Source: JAAFIP01 sp043774625 (GTDB taxonomy: Bacteria > Pseudomonadota > Gammaproteobacteria > Burkholderiales > Burkholderiaceae_C). Taken from it: 64,000 nt of DNA. Positions 17,522 to 27,330 of this stretch are shown one piece after another (position 1 is the stretch's first letter; every line of letters begins with the position of its first letter). A model generated the notes under the pieces. The model worked only from the letters and a program-made list of their open reading frames with translations, did not search any database and had not been told where the DNA came from. The DNA is taken from NCBI GenBank assembly GCA_043774625.1, contig JAYVTG010000008.1:17237-81236 (forward strand), in the 5' to 3' direction. The position numbers and the translations under genes are program-made.

Positions 17522-17938
17522 TCAAGCGAACGGATTAACGATTGTGAGGCTGCCAAACTGTTGCCCAGCGTTCAAGTCTTCGCTGTATAGCGTTTGCGCT
17601 CCCGCACGCATGGCTGCTTCTACTACCATTGCATCCCAAATAGACAGGTCACTTTCAGCGGATCGCGCCATTGCCCGCATAACCAGAGCCATGTCTCCAT
17701 CGACCACGGGCCATTCGCCAAACGCAGCAGCCATCAGTGCAGCGGTTTTACGGCTGACTTTGTATTTGCGGGTCAAGTTGGCTACATATTCCAGCAGCAC
17801 TTGAGTACTCAATATGCCAGTTTTGGTATTGCCCAAACTTGCAATCAAATCTATCGCGATGCGTTGCTTGCGCATATCTTCATCATCAATGGCGTACAAC
17901 AGGACATTCGTGTCCAGAAAATGCAAAGGCTGGCTCAC
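17522..17938 (-). CDS. PIN domain toxin of second TA pair
   Basis: 138 residues. The PIN motif LHFLDTNVLLYAIDD gives the first Asp; TQVLLEYVANLTRKY, LSIWDAMVVEAAMRAG and LYSEDLNAGQQF supply the later acidic positions. Predicted RNase toxin, overlapping the upstream antitoxin gene by 4 nt. Confidence 0.9.
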   Translation of the reverse strand: MSQPLHFLDTNVLLYAIDDEDMRKQRIAIDLIASLGNTKTGILSTQVLLEYVANLTRKYKVSRKTAALMAAAFGEWPVVDGDMALVMRAMARSAESDLSIWDAMVVEAAMRAGAQTLYSEDLNAGQQFGSLTIVNPFA

Positions 17939-18291
17939 ACGCGAGGCGCTCCATTTGCGTCACGCCAAGCATCTGTAATCCTGCTACGGGCACGGTAGTC
18001 GCCTTCGTATGTTTCGTCGCGCAATGTACGGCGTTTGGGCGTAGTGACTTTATCTGTGGGGGCCTTGGTTTTGGCGGATTGGTTCTTGTTTTGCGCAATC
18101 TCGGCGCGCACATCACCCATCATGCGTAGCAAATCAGCAGTGGCATCGCCCGACGTGCGCGTAGCTGCGCCCGATGCATAACTGGCCAAAAATTCGCGTA
18201 TCTTGGCGCTGACGGAGGTGCCTTGCCCAATAGCCCGCATGCGAGCCTGACGCACAATAGTTTCGTCCAAAGAAATGGTTAAATTGGTCAT
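17935..18291 (-). CDS. Ribbon-helix-helix-like antitoxin of second TA pair
   Basis: 118 residues. The N-terminus MTNLTISLDETIVRQARMRAIGQGTSVSAKIREFLASYAS has the beta strand plus two-helix pattern of RHH antitoxins. The C-terminal half is basic and Lys/Thr-rich, ending DYRARSRITDAWRDANGAPRV, and is probably disordered until bound to toxin. The operator is not certain, but GCACG-N6-CGTGC at 18341-18356, about 50 nt upstream, is a candidate. Confidence 0.82.
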   Translation of the reverse strand: MTNLTISLDETIVRQARMRAIGQGTSVSAKIREFLASYASGAATRTSGDATADLLRMMGDVRAEIAQNKNQSAKTKAPTDKVTTPKRRTLRDETYEGDYRARSRITDAWRDANGAPRV

Positions 18292-18485
18292 GGCTTTCTC
18301 CGTAGTTGGTAGTTAAAATACCTTCACATATACAAGTGTAGCACGTGTTTTCGTGCAATGCGTATGTTCTCATGCACTCAAGCAGCACTGCTGCTATCGC
18401 TGCATAGTTACGAATATCAAACCACAAGCTCAGTTGCACAATGTGCTTTTGAATGAATTGATGAATACTCAAATTGTCCCGCTGA

Positions 18486-21400
18486 ATGCTTGAAATCACC
18501 TTCCCCGAATCCCTGCCAGTTTCCGCCCGCCGTGCGGAGATCATGGAGGCCATTTCCCAGCACCAGGTTGTCATTATTTGTGGTGAAACGGGCTCGGGCA
18601 AGACCACCCAGTTACCTAAAATTGCACTCGCCTTGGGGCGTGGCAAATGCAACGCGCCTGCGGGGCAGGGCCGGTTGATAGGCCACACGCAGCCACGCCG
18701 TATTGCTGCCTCGTCGGTAGCCAAGCGCATTGCCGAAGAGCTGAAAACACCACTGGGGGATGTGGTGGGTTTCAAGGTGCGGTTTCAGGATCGTTTGTCG
18801 CGCGATGCGTCCGTCAAGCTGATGACGGACGGTATTTTGCTGGCCGAGACGCAGACCGACCCGCTGCTCAAGGCGTACGACACGATCATCATTGACGAAG
18901 CGCATGAACGTTCGCTCAACATTGATTTTTTGCTGGGGTATTTAAAGCAGATTTTGCCGCGCAGGCCCGACCTCAAAATCATCGTTACATCGGCCACGAT
19001 TGATGCGGACCGGTTTGCTCGGCATTTTCAATCCATCAGAGGATCAGCGCCGGTCATCATGGTCAGCGGGCGCATGTTTCCGGTGGAGCAGCGCTATCGG
19101 CCTTTTGAAGAAAGCCGTGAATACGATTTGAATGACGCGATTGCAGACGGCGTGGACGAGCTGTGGCGCAACCCGGGGCAAGGTGGTGACATCTTGGTTT
19201 TTTTACCCGGTGAGCGTGAAATTCGCGAAGCTGCTGACCACCTACGCCGCCATTTGGCGCACCAGCCGCTGCACCGAAATGCAGAGGTCGTTCCGCTTTT
19301 TGCGCGTCTGTCGCAAGCCGAGCAAGACAAGGTGTTTGAAACGGGGCGAAGCAAACGCATCGTGCTGGCCACCAATGTGGCCGAAACATCGCTCACGGTG
19401 CCGGGCATTCGCTATGTGATTGACGCAGGCACAGCGCGCATGAAGCGCTACAGTTTTCGCAGCAAGGTTGACCAGTTGCTGGTGGAAAGCACCAGCCAGG
19501 CAGCAGCCAACCAGCGCGCAGGGCGTTGTGGTCGCGTGGCCGATGGCATTTGCATTCGTCTGTATGACCAGCCAGACTTTGATGCGCGGCCTAAATTTAC
19601 GGAGCCTGAGATTTTGCGCTCATCTCTGGCAGGTGTAATCTTGCGCATGAAGGCGCTGCATTTGGGAATGGTAGAAGACTTTCCGTTCATCGAAGCGCCA
19701 TCGCGCCGCGCGATTACCGACGGTTACCAGTTGCTGCAAGAACTGGGCGCGGTGGACGACTTTAACGAGCTGACCCAGCTGGGCATGGAGATGTCCAAAC
19801 TGCCACTAGACCCGCGCATCAGCCGCATGATTCTGGAAGCGCGTTCGCGCCAAGCGCTAGATGAAGTGCTGGTGATTGCCTCTGCCCTGAGCGTGCAAGA
19901 CGTGCGCGACAGGCCGATGGAAGCGCAGCAGCTGGCCGATGCAGCGCACAAGAAGTTTGACGACGAAAAGTCTGAGTTTGTAGGCTATTTGAAGCTGTGG
20001 AAATGGATCAATGACGCGCGAGGTGGCGGACACGAATCCAAGGCTCTGGCAGGCTCAGCCAGAACGGGGGTACATGCAGCTGCCGTTCACCCTGAGCCAG
20101 CCCTAGGGCATGCAACGCATAAGTTGAGTAACCGGCAGTACGAATCGCTGCTACGCCAAAACTTCATCAGCATCCGTCGTGTGCGTGAATGGCGGGACAT
20201 TTATTCGCAACTGCACACTGTCGTGGCAGAACACAAATGGACGCTGAACGAGCGGCCCGCGTCGTACGAGCAACTGCATTTGTCCATGCTCAGTGGTTTG
20301 CTGGGCAACATCGGCGCCAAGCAAGACGAGGAAGATGTGTACCTGGGTGCACGCGGCATCAAGTTTTATCGGCATCCGGGGGCCAATTTATCCAAAAAGC
20401 CGGGCAAATGGATTGTCGCTTCTGAACTGGTAGAAACTACGCGGCTCTTTGGTCGGGGGATTGCGAACATTGAGCCGCAGTGGCTGGTGCAGGTTGCAGC
20501 GCACTTGCTGAAAAAGCAATTGCTGGACCCGCACTGGGAAAAGAAAAGCGCAGAAGTCGTCGCGCTGGAGCGCGCCACACTGTATGGCTTAGTCATCTAC
20601 AGTGGCAAGCGCGTGAACTACAGCCAAGTAGACATGGCCGCAGCGCGCGAAATCTTCATCCGCGAAGCCTTGGTGGCGAACGACTGGGACACCAAGCTGC
20701 CCTTTCTTGCGCACAACCAGAAAATGCTCAAACAGGTGGAAGACCTGGAACACAAGTCGCGCAGGCAAGACGTGCTAGTGGACGATGAATTGATCTTCGC
20801 TTTCTACGATCAACAGCTTCCACAAGACGTGTGCAGCGGTCACAGTCTGGAGGCGTGGTACCGGAACGAGGTGAAGAAGCAGCCACAGCTTTTGCAACTG
20901 AGCAAAGAAGAGTTGATGCGCCACGAGGCGGCGGGCATTACCACCGACGCCTTCCCCAAAACCATTCGCCTGGGCGGCGTGGACTGCCGCGTCGTCTATC
21001 TGCACGAACCGGGTGATGCCAAAGATGGCCTTACTGTGGACATTCCGCTGTTTGCGCTGAACCAGGCGAGCGATGAGCGCTGCGAATGGCTGGTGCCCGG
21101 CATGTTGCAAACCAAAATTCAATCCCTCATTAAAAGCCTGCCGCAGCGCCCGCGTTCGCGTTTGGTACCCTTGCCCGAGAGCGCGGCGCGTTTTTATGGC
21201 ATGTTGATCGAACCTGCAACTTTTGGTGCAGGTAGTTTGACCGATGCAGTCTTGAAGCTGTGCCGCGAAGCGACGAGTGTGGAAATCAAGCGCACCGATT
21301 TGAAGCTGGACACCCTCTCGCCCCACCTGTTTATGAATTTTCGCGTCGTGGACGAACATGGCCGCCAACTGGGCACGGGGCGCAACCTGGCCGCGTTGAA

Positions 21401-22454
21401 AGCCGAGCTGGGCGCACAGGCGCGAGGTGCTTTCCAGGCGCTGGCAGCGCTGCGGGTGTCTGCCAAGCCCGCGCTGGCTGGTGATGCTGCCCAAAAAGTA
21501 AATTCAGAAGAAAAACAGCCCAATGCCAGCGTGGATAATGCGCAAGCAGCTACTAAAAACATAGCATTTTCCTGCAATGAAATACCCGCAGCCGAAAAAC
21601 GCAGTACCACCTGGGACTTTGGCGAACTACCCGAGCTGATGGAAATTCAGCGCGGCTCGGGCAGCAATTTGCAAACCCTGATCGGGTTTCCCGCCATTGT
21701 GGACCATGGTGATGCGGTAGGTATAGAAGTGTTTGACGAACCTGAGGTGGCAGCCAGCAAACATCGTGCAGGCTTGCGCCGTTTATTTGCTTTGCAGATC
21801 AAAGACGCTCTCAAATATCTGGAAAAGAACATTCCAGACTTGCAAAAAATGTCCATGCTCTACGTACCTTTGGGAACTGCCGACGAGTTGAAGAGCCAGA
21901 TCATCGATGTAGCGCTGGACAAGGCTTTCTTGCTGGACCCGTTACCAACCAACGAGCAAGAATTCAAACGCCGTATTGACGAAGGCCGTGGCCGCTTGAC
22001 CTTGATTAGCAACGAAGTCGCCCGCATTTGCCATACCATCCTCATTGAATACGCAGCCGCGGCCCGCAAGATCAAAGACACCAAATCTGCCCCCGACGCT
22101 GTGGCAGACGCCACCCAGCAATTGCAGCGCCTGATGCCCAAACGCTTTTTGGTGAATACGCCTTTCACCCAGTTGCAACACTTCGCCCGATACCTCAAAG
22201 CCATTACAGCGAGGCTGGAAAAGTACCGTGCCGACCCCGCCCGCGATGCCCTCAAACTGGGTGAACTTAAACCCCAGGAACAGCGCTTTTACCGCTTGCT
22301 GGCCGAACGCAAAGGCGTTGAGGACGCTAGACTGCAAGAATACCGTTGGTTACTGGAAGAATTAAGAGTCAGTTTCTTCGCGCAAGAGCTGCGCACCCCG
22401 CAACCCGTCAGTATCAAGCGCCTGGACAAGGTTTGGATGCAAATCGGCCTATAG
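18486..22454 (+). CDS. hrpA: ATP-dependent RNA helicase HrpA (DEAH box)
   Basis: 1322 residues, usual HrpA size. Walker A GETGSGKT (33-40), DEAH (about 137-140), SAT in IVTSATIDAD, QRAGRCGR motif VI, then the helicase-associated and HrpA C-terminal domains (the last starting near YGMLIEPATFGAGSLTDA). HrpA rescues stalled ribosomes or processes mRNA in known species. Two dispersed repeats are translated in frame: a REP-like doublet at about residues 519-542 and a 41-bp copy as ASVDNAQAATKNIA (1014-1027), both in linker regions. Its stop codon TAG shares its last base with a third repeat copy. Confidence 0.95.
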   Translation: MLEITFPESLPVSARRAEIMEAISQHQVVIICGETGSGKTTQLPKIALALGRGKCNAPAGQGRLIGHTQPRRIAASSVAKRIAEELKTPLGDVVGFKVRFQDRLSRDASVKLMTDGILLAETQTDPLLKAYDTIIIDEAHERSLNIDFLLGYLKQILPRRPDLKIIVTSATIDADRFARHFQSIRGSAPVIMVSGRMFPVEQRYRPFEESREYDLNDAIADGVDELWRNPGQGGDILVFLPGEREIREAADHLRRHLAHQPLHRNAEVVPLFARLSQAEQDKVFETGRSKRIVLATNVAETSLTVPGIRYVIDAGTARMKRYSFRSKVDQLLVESTSQAAANQRAGRCGRVADGICIRLYDQPDFDARPKFTEPEILRSSLAGVILRMKALHLGMVEDFPFIEAPSRRAITDGYQLLQELGAVDDFNELTQLGMEMSKLPLDPRISRMILEARSRQALDEVLVIASALSVQDVRDRPMEAQQLADAAHKKFDDEKSEFVGYLKLWKWINDARGGGHESKALAGSARTGVHAAAVHPEPALGHATHKLSNRQYESLLRQNFISIRRVREWRDIYSQLHTVVAEHKWTLNERPASYEQLHLSMLSGLLGNIGAKQDEEDVYLGARGIKFYRHPGANLSKKPGKWIVASELVETTRLFGRGIANIEPQWLVQVAAHLLKKQLLDPHWEKKSAEVVALERATLYGLVIYSGKRVNYSQVDMAAAREIFIREALVANDWDTKLPFLAHNQKMLKQVEDLEHKSRRQDVLVDDELIFAFYDQQLPQDVCSGHSLEAWYRNEVKKQPQLLQLSKEELMRHEAAGITTDAFPKTIRLGGVDCRVVYLHEPGDAKDGLTVDIPLFALNQASDERCEWLVPGMLQTKIQSLIKSLPQRPRSRLVPLPESAARFYGMLIEPATFGAGSLTDAVLKLCREATSVEIKRTDLKLDTLSPHLFMNFRVVDEHGRQLGTGRNLAALKAELGAQARGAFQALAALRVSAKPALAGDAAQKVNSEEKQPNASVDNAQAATKNIAFSCNEIPAAEKRSTTWDFGELPELMEIQRGSGSNLQTLIGFPAIVDHGDAVGIEVFDEPEVAASKHRAGLRRLFALQIKDALKYLEKNIPDLQKMSMLYVPLGTADELKSQIIDVALDKAFLLDPLPTNEQEFKRRIDEGRGRLTLISNEVARICHTILIEYAAAARKIKDTKSAPDAVADATQQLQRLMPKRFLVNTPFTQLQHFARYLKAITARLEKYRADPARDALKLGELKPQEQRFYRLLAERKGVEDARLQEYRWLLEELRVSFFAQELRTPQPVSIKRLDKVWMQIGL
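20041..20111. repeat. REP-like imperfect inverted doublet inside hrpA
   Basis: 20041-20067 (GGCTCTGGCAGGCTCAGCC...AACGG) and 20083-20111 (CCGTTCACCCTGAGCC...AGGGCAT) are imperfect reverse complements. Each resembles the CAGGCTCAG/CTGAGCCTG repeat common in many proteobacteria (recalled, not searched). It encodes an insertion absent from the usual HrpA sequence between WINDARGG and HKLSNRQYE. Confidence 0.65.
21525..21565 (+). repeat. 41-bp dispersed repeat, copy 9 (inside hrpA)
   Basis: Full-length core, translated in frame as ASVDNAQAATKNIA. Confidence 0.94.
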
Positions 22455-22494
22455 CCAGCGTAAATGCTGCGCGAGCAGCTACTAAATATGTAGC
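22454..22494 (+). repeat. 41-bp dispersed repeat, copy 10 (abutting hrpA stop)
   Basis: Full-length core. The first base is the last base of the hrpA TAG stop codon. Confidence 0.92.
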
Positions 22495-22667
22495 AAATTG
22501 CATCTTTGATAATTCGCAATCCCAGAATCGATGGTGTTGAACTAATATTAATATTGCAGTACAGTAAAACTGTATTTGCTCTTGTGCATCTGACCATGTG
22601 AAGAAAGCTTGTTTGCTAAGTGCACAGCAAACGTTGCGTGGAATCTGCAACGAGAAAGGCTGCAAAA

Positions 22668-23873
22668 ATGAAACTGACACAGCAGGATGTTTCAAGCTTG
22701 CTGGCGAGCACACAGGCTGGCAGTAATACGGCGCTACAGCCGGTATCGGGCGTGGCTAGCGTGCTCGCGCAAACGCTGCGTGATCAGGCCGACATTCGCA
22801 TCAACGGCGACCGCCCATGGGACATGCAAATTCACCACCCCGACACGCTCAACCGCATCATGGCGCGCGGCAGCCTGGGGCTGGGTGAGAGTTATATGGA
22901 CGGCTGGTGGGACTGCCAGCAGCTGGATGCTTTTGTATGCCGAGCGCTGCTGGCGCGGCTGGACGAAAAACTGCGTCGCCCCGGCTTGGTCATGTGGGCG
23001 CTCAAGGCGCGCTTGATGAACCTGCAATCGGAAAGCCGCGCCTGGCAAGTGGGCCACGAACATTACGACCTGGGCAATGACCTGTTTGACGCCATGCTAG
23101 ACCCGTATATGGCCTACAGCTGCGGTTATTGGGCGCACACTGACACGCTGGAACAAGCACAGCGCGACAAGCTCGATTTGATTTGCCGCAAGCTGCAATT
23201 ACACAGCGGCACGCGCCTGCTGGACATTGGCTGCGGTTGGGGCAGCTTGATGCGTTTTGCGGCTGAACATTATGGTGTCAGTAGCGTTGGTTTGACGGTG
23301 TCTAAAGAACAAGCCGCTCATGGGCAAAAGTTGGCGCGCGGCCTGGACATTCGCTTTGAGTTGACTGACTATCGGCAGTTCAACCTAGACGGCCACCAGC
23401 GCTTTGATCGCATCGCCTCGGTAGGCATGTTTGAGCATGTAGGGCATAAAAACTACCCGGCATTTTTTGCCGTGGCGCGCCGCTCGTTGGTAGATGACGG
23501 GCTGTTTTTACTGCATACCATTGGCAAGAACCGTCGCAACCTGTGGATTGACCCATGGATTGAAAAATACATTTTCTCTAACGGCGAACTACCCGCCGTG
23601 GGGCACATCACCGACGCCAGTGAAAACTATTTTGTGATGGAAGACATGCACAACTTTGGCGCTGACTATGACCGCACCCTGATGGCCTGGCACCAGCGCT
23701 TCGAAGCCGCCTGGTCTAGCATTGCACAAGCATACAGCGAACGCTTTTACAGAATGTGGCGCTACTACCTGCTCACCTGCGCAGGCACCTTCAGGGCGCG
23801 GGACAACCAGCTATGGCAGTTTGTTTTTTCGCCCAAGGGTGTGCAGGGCGGGTATCGGCGGCCAGTGGTTTAG
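22668..23873 (+). CDS. cfa: Cyclopropane-fatty-acyl-phospholipid synthase
   Basis: Transfers methylene from S-adenosylmethionine to cis double bonds of membrane phospholipid acyl chains. 401 residues from ATG 22668 (AAAGG upstream); an in-frame ATG at 22620 is less likely. The N-terminal lipid-binding part has SLGLGESYMDGWWDC; the SAM-binding loop LLDIGCGWGSL is at about 184-194; YMAYSCGYW, VGMFEHVGHKNY and FLLHTIGKN are signature segments. It ends 10 nt before the convergent hsdR gene. Confidence 0.95.
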   Translation: MKLTQQDVSSLLASTQAGSNTALQPVSGVASVLAQTLRDQADIRINGDRPWDMQIHHPDTLNRIMARGSLGLGESYMDGWWDCQQLDAFVCRALLARLDEKLRRPGLVMWALKARLMNLQSESRAWQVGHEHYDLGNDLFDAMLDPYMAYSCGYWAHTDTLEQAQRDKLDLICRKLQLHSGTRLLDIGCGWGSLMRFAAEHYGVSSVGLTVSKEQAAHGQKLARGLDIRFELTDYRQFNLDGHQRFDRIASVGMFEHVGHKNYPAFFAVARRSLVDDGLFLLHTIGKNRRNLWIDPWIEKYIFSNGELPAVGHITDASENYFVMEDMHNFGADYDRTLMAWHQRFEAAWSSIAQAYSERFYRMWRYYLLTCAGTFRARDNQLWQFVFSPKGVQGGYRRPVV

Positions 23874-23882
23874 CGACGATGT

Positions 23883-26240
23883 TTACGCAGTGGTTTTTTC
23901 GTACAAGTGAACTTGAAAACCGTTGAAAACTCTGCCAATCTCGTCTGGTTTTCCCAAGTCCTGCACCGCGTCTGCAATCGAGTCGTGGTACTTCAGCTTT
24001 AGTAGCGGTGTCAGCTTGGCTTGGTCTAGTTCGTCAACGCCTTGCGCTACATAATGCGACAACACAAAATCTAAAAATACCTTCTGCCTGGTATTGAAGT
24101 TCTGGCTAATCACGGCCATTGCTCTGTCTGCACGCTCTTCGCGGGTAAGCGGCTCCAGCGCATAGGCCACATGCGCCAGCACGTCAAACAAATCACTTTT
24201 CTCTGCATCAATGATTTTTTGCATCTCGGCAAGCTGCGCGGCGCCAAAGCCCTTTTCGGCCAAACCGTCCAGCAACTTGCGGCGCGTGTCTGGCGCGCTC
24301 CACAGTGCGCGTAGCTCGTTTTCGTTCTGAAAAAAATCAGGCAATTGACCAAACATCGCCTGCATAAACTGCTGCGCCGACATGGGCGTGCCGTCCGGGT
24401 GCCAAAAACTGGTGACCACCATATGCTGAATGCGTCGAGATTTACCGTCTGCAAGCTCCACCTTGGCTTTTCGACTAGACAGCGTGTCAAGCCCAGGCTC
24501 GCGCACTTCGTTAGCTGGTGTGGCCGGGGGTGGCGGCCATACTGGAGGTAACTTAGTCGATTCAACAACCTCTATGGGTTCACCGTCCCATTCAGGGTCG
24601 CTGAAGTGGTGGTGCGCTTTTACAAAATCATAAATCGTGAAATAGTCTTTGCCGTCATACAGCCGCGTGCCCCGACCAATAATCTGTTTGAACTCAATCA
24701 TCGACGCCACAGGCCGCATCAGCACAATGTTGCGCACATTGCGCGCGTCTACACCAGTGGACAGTTTTTGTGATGTCGTCAAAATCGTCGGTATGGATTT
24801 TTCATTGTCTTGAAACGTGCGCAGCTTTTCCTCGCCCTGTGCGCCGTCGCTAGCTGTTACCCGGTGGCAATAGTCCGGGTCTTTGCTGGTTTTTATTTGG
24901 TTGACCACATCACGTACCGCCAGTGCATGGTCTTGCGTGGCGCAAAACACCAGCGTCTTTTCTTTCTGGTTCATCTGTGCCATAAAAATCTCTACCCGCT
25001 TGCGTTCTCGCTCCTTGATCTCGATGATGCGGTTAAAGTCTTTCTCGGTATAGCGCTTACCTTTTTCCAGCTCGCCGTCCAGCACCGTATCGTCGGCGGT
25101 GTACACATAGTCGTCCAGCGACGTAGTAATTTGCTTTACCCGAAACGGCGTCAAAAACCCGTCGTTGATGCCGTCCTTCAGTGAATAGATAAACACGGGT
25201 TCACCAAAATATGCATACGTGTCTACGTTGTCTTTGCGCTTGGGCGTAGCGGTTAAGCCAAGCTGCACTGCCGGTGCAAAATATTCCAAAATGCCGCGCC
25301 AATTACCTTCGTCGTTCGCGCCGCCTCGGTGGCATTCGTCAATCACGATAAAGTCAAAAAAGTCTGGCGGGTATTCGCCAAAATAGGGCGATGGCTGCCC
25401 GTCTTTGGGTGGCCCGCTCATAAAGGTTTGAAAAATGGTGAAGAACACGCTGCCGTTTTTGGGCACTTTGCCTTGTCTGCGAATGTCCTCTGGCGCTATT
25501 CGCACCAACGCATCTTCTGCAAAGGCTGAAAACGCGTTGTAGGCCTGGTCTGCCAATAGATTGCGGTCTGCCAAAAACAAGATGCGTGGCCTGCGCGGTT
25601 GATGCGTCACCCCGTCGGTTTTTTTCCAGTCAACCAAATTCCAGCGGCTGTGAAACAGCTTCCATGCCAACTGAAAAGCAATAAACGTTTTGCCAGTGCC
25701 TGTAGCCAGCGTCAACAAAATACGCTGCTGCCCATCGGCTATGGCCGCCAGCACCCTTTCAATGGCAATGTCTTGGTAATAGCGGCCTTGCCAGTAGCCG
25801 CCGTTGTCTTCAAAGGGCACAGCCGCAAAGCGGTCGCGCCAGGCGTTGGGCACGGCAAACTGGCGGTTCCATAGCTCATCGGGCGTGGGGAATTTTGCTA
25901 GTTCAGCCTCGGCAGCGGTTTGCATGTCAATGCCATAAAAACCTTGCCCGTTGCTGGCGTAGGTAAAGCGCACAGCCAATTTGGTAGCGTAGTCTTTGGC
26001 CTGCGCCACACCCTCGGTCAATGCCTTGTCCCAGGCCTTGGCCTCCAGCACGGCCATCTTGGTGTTGCGGTATTCCAGCACATAGTCTGCCGTCAGCGCC
26101 TTGCCGCGCCTACCCGCGCCTTCAATGCGGCCCAGCGTAATGCTGTATTCGCGCCGAATGCGACTGCCTTCCACCACGCCCCAGCCCGCAGCGGCCAGTG
26201 CTGGGTCTATGTGTTCAGCGCGGGTTTCGGCTTCATTCAT
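23883..26240 (-). CDS. hsdR: Type I restriction enzyme R subunit (EcoEI-like)
   Basis: 785-residue restriction and translocation subunit. The nuclease PD-(D/E)xK-like site is D52...E66-A-K68 (ADYVLEYRNTKMAVLEAKAW). Walker A ATGTGKT is at 179-185, DECH at 301-304, GLTATPKRK motif III and IIGRGTRLYDG motif VI. The C-terminal EcoEI_R_C-like domain binds the methylase core. Its ATG overlaps the 3' end of the Fic wHTH frame by 8 nt, so it is translationally coupled to fic and last in the hsdM-hsdS-dinD-fic-hsdR series. Confidence 0.94.
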   Translation of the reverse strand: MNEAETRAEHIDPALAAAGWGVVEGSRIRREYSITLGRIEGAGRRGKALTADYVLEYRNTKMAVLEAKAWDKALTEGVAQAKDYATKLAVRFTYASNGQGFYGIDMQTAAEAELAKFPTPDELWNRQFAVPNAWRDRFAAVPFEDNGGYWQGRYYQDIAIERVLAAIADGQQRILLTLATGTGKTFIAFQLAWKLFHSRWNLVDWKKTDGVTHQPRRPRILFLADRNLLADQAYNAFSAFAEDALVRIAPEDIRRQGKVPKNGSVFFTIFQTFMSGPPKDGQPSPYFGEYPPDFFDFIVIDECHRGGANDEGNWRGILEYFAPAVQLGLTATPKRKDNVDTYAYFGEPVFIYSLKDGINDGFLTPFRVKQITTSLDDYVYTADDTVLDGELEKGKRYTEKDFNRIIEIKERERKRVEIFMAQMNQKEKTLVFCATQDHALAVRDVVNQIKTSKDPDYCHRVTASDGAQGEEKLRTFQDNEKSIPTILTTSQKLSTGVDARNVRNIVLMRPVASMIEFKQIIGRGTRLYDGKDYFTIYDFVKAHHHFSDPEWDGEPIEVVESTKLPPVWPPPPATPANEVREPGLDTLSSRKAKVELADGKSRRIQHMVVTSFWHPDGTPMSAQQFMQAMFGQLPDFFQNENELRALWSAPDTRRKLLDGLAEKGFGAAQLAEMQKIIDAEKSDLFDVLAHVAYALEPLTREERADRAMAVISQNFNTRQKVFLDFVLSHYVAQGVDELDQAKLTPLLKLKYHDSIADAVQDLGKPDEIGRVFNGFQVHLYEKTTA

Positions 26241-26508
26241 TGTCTAGTGCAATCTGGGTGAGCAATGCAAACAAAGGTTGGTTGATATAAAAATTGGTGC
26301 GCCCAATTTTTCTCTTTCCCACAAAACCTGCTGCGCTCAGCGCATCCAGATGTTTGGCGGCCGTGATGCGCGAAACCCCAAGATCTTTTTCTACAAATTC
26401 AATCTTGGTGTAGGGGTAACGAAACAAATTATTCAAAAGCTCCTGGCTATACACCTTGGGCAGCGCCTCGCGCAGCCTGTGCTTGGTGTCTTGCATCAGC
26501 GTGCGCAT
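26233..26508 (-). CDS. C-terminal winged-helix part of a split Fic protein
   Basis: 91 residues from an internal ATG at 26508. It resembles the C-terminal region of Fic/DUF4172-type proteins (KVYSQELLNNLFRYPYTKIEFVEKDLGVSRITAAKHLDALSAAGFVGKRKIGRTNFYIN), a winged-helix DNA-binding domain. It is in the same frame as the upstream fic ORF and separated only by a TAG at 26521-26523 and four codons. It may be made as a separate protein, as a readthrough fusion, or be part of a broken gene. Confidence 0.8.
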   Translation of the reverse strand: MRTLMQDTKHRLREALPKVYSQELLNNLFRYPYTKIEFVEKDLGVSRITAAKHLDALSAAGFVGKRKIGRTNFYINQPLFALLTQIALDNE

Positions 26509-26520
26509 TTGCTTGATGAG

Positions 26521-27300
26521 CTACACTTCGCTTTTTGCCGTTAAGGCCACGCCCTTGAGCATGTACACACACCAAGGTGCCCAGTCGCGCGTGAGGCGCG
26601 TGCTTTGCAGCAGCGCGTAATAGCTCATTTTGGTCGAGGTGATATAGCGGCTCAAATACAGCACAGGCAAATCCAATAGGCCTTCGCGCTGCAGCATCAG
26701 CAAATTCAGAATGCGCCCGGTGCGACCGTTGCCATCGTAAAACGGATGAATACTTTCAAACTGATGGTGAGCCACGGCCATGCGCAGCAAAGGGTCTAGC
26801 TTGTCATCCGTATGGATAAAGTCCACCCAATCTTGCATCAGCTTTTTTACCAGTTGGGCATCTTGCGGCGGCTCGTACACCACTGCACCTGTGCTTTGGT
26901 TTTTCAAAACCGTGCCGGGCAGCTTGCGCAGGCTCGCATTGTTTTGCTCTACCTCTGCCTGCACGCGCAGCACTGTGGCCAAGCGAATCAGCCCAGATTG
27001 CGCCACATCTTGTGTGCCCACGCGCAGGGCGGCCACATAGTTTTGCACCTCTTTGGCCGCGCACGCGGTTGAGCTGTTCTGATCGTAGGCGTACAGCTCA
27101 TCATGCGTGGTGATGATATTTTCAATTTCAGAGCTGTCTTTGGCCTCTTGAATGGCCAGCGTGTCCAGCAAAATGCTACTGTTGGGTAGAGCCTCGCACA
27201 AACCCTTGAGCTCGGCCAAATGCCGGTGTGCCAGCGCTAAAGCCTGCCATACCTGGGGCGACTCTAAGCTTTGGCTGCTGGGAATATCTAACTCAGTCAC
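26521..27300 (-). CDS. Fic family AMP-transferase-like protein, truncated by in-frame TAG
   Basis: 259 residues. Active-site HPFYDGNGRTGR (185-196) is intact. The N-terminal inhibitory motif [S/T]xxxE[G/N] is present as S56-x3-E60-N61 (SSEIEN), placing it with Fic proteins self-inhibited from the N-terminus. Fic enzymes transfer AMP or related groups to proteins. The ORF ends KGVALTAKSEV-TAG, and the next in-frame codons continue LIKQMRTLMQDTKHRL, as full-length members do. The stop may replace a Trp codon (inference). A palindrome lies 31 nt upstream of the start. Confidence 0.88.
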   Translation of the reverse strand: MTELDIPSSQSLESPQVWQALALAHRHLAELKGLCEALPNSSILLDTLAIQEAKDSSEIENIITTHDELYAYDQNSSTACAAKEVQNYVAALRVGTQDVAQSGLIRLATVLRVQAEVEQNNASLRKLPGTVLKNQSTGAVVYEPPQDAQLVKKLMQDWVDFIHTDDKLDPLLRMAVAHHQFESIHPFYDGNGRTGRILNLLMLQREGLLDLPVLYLSRYITSTKMSYYALLQSTRLTRDWAPWCVYMLKGVALTAKSEV

Positions 27301-27330
27301 CGTGCGAATCCTTGTTGGCTGGGCTACACA

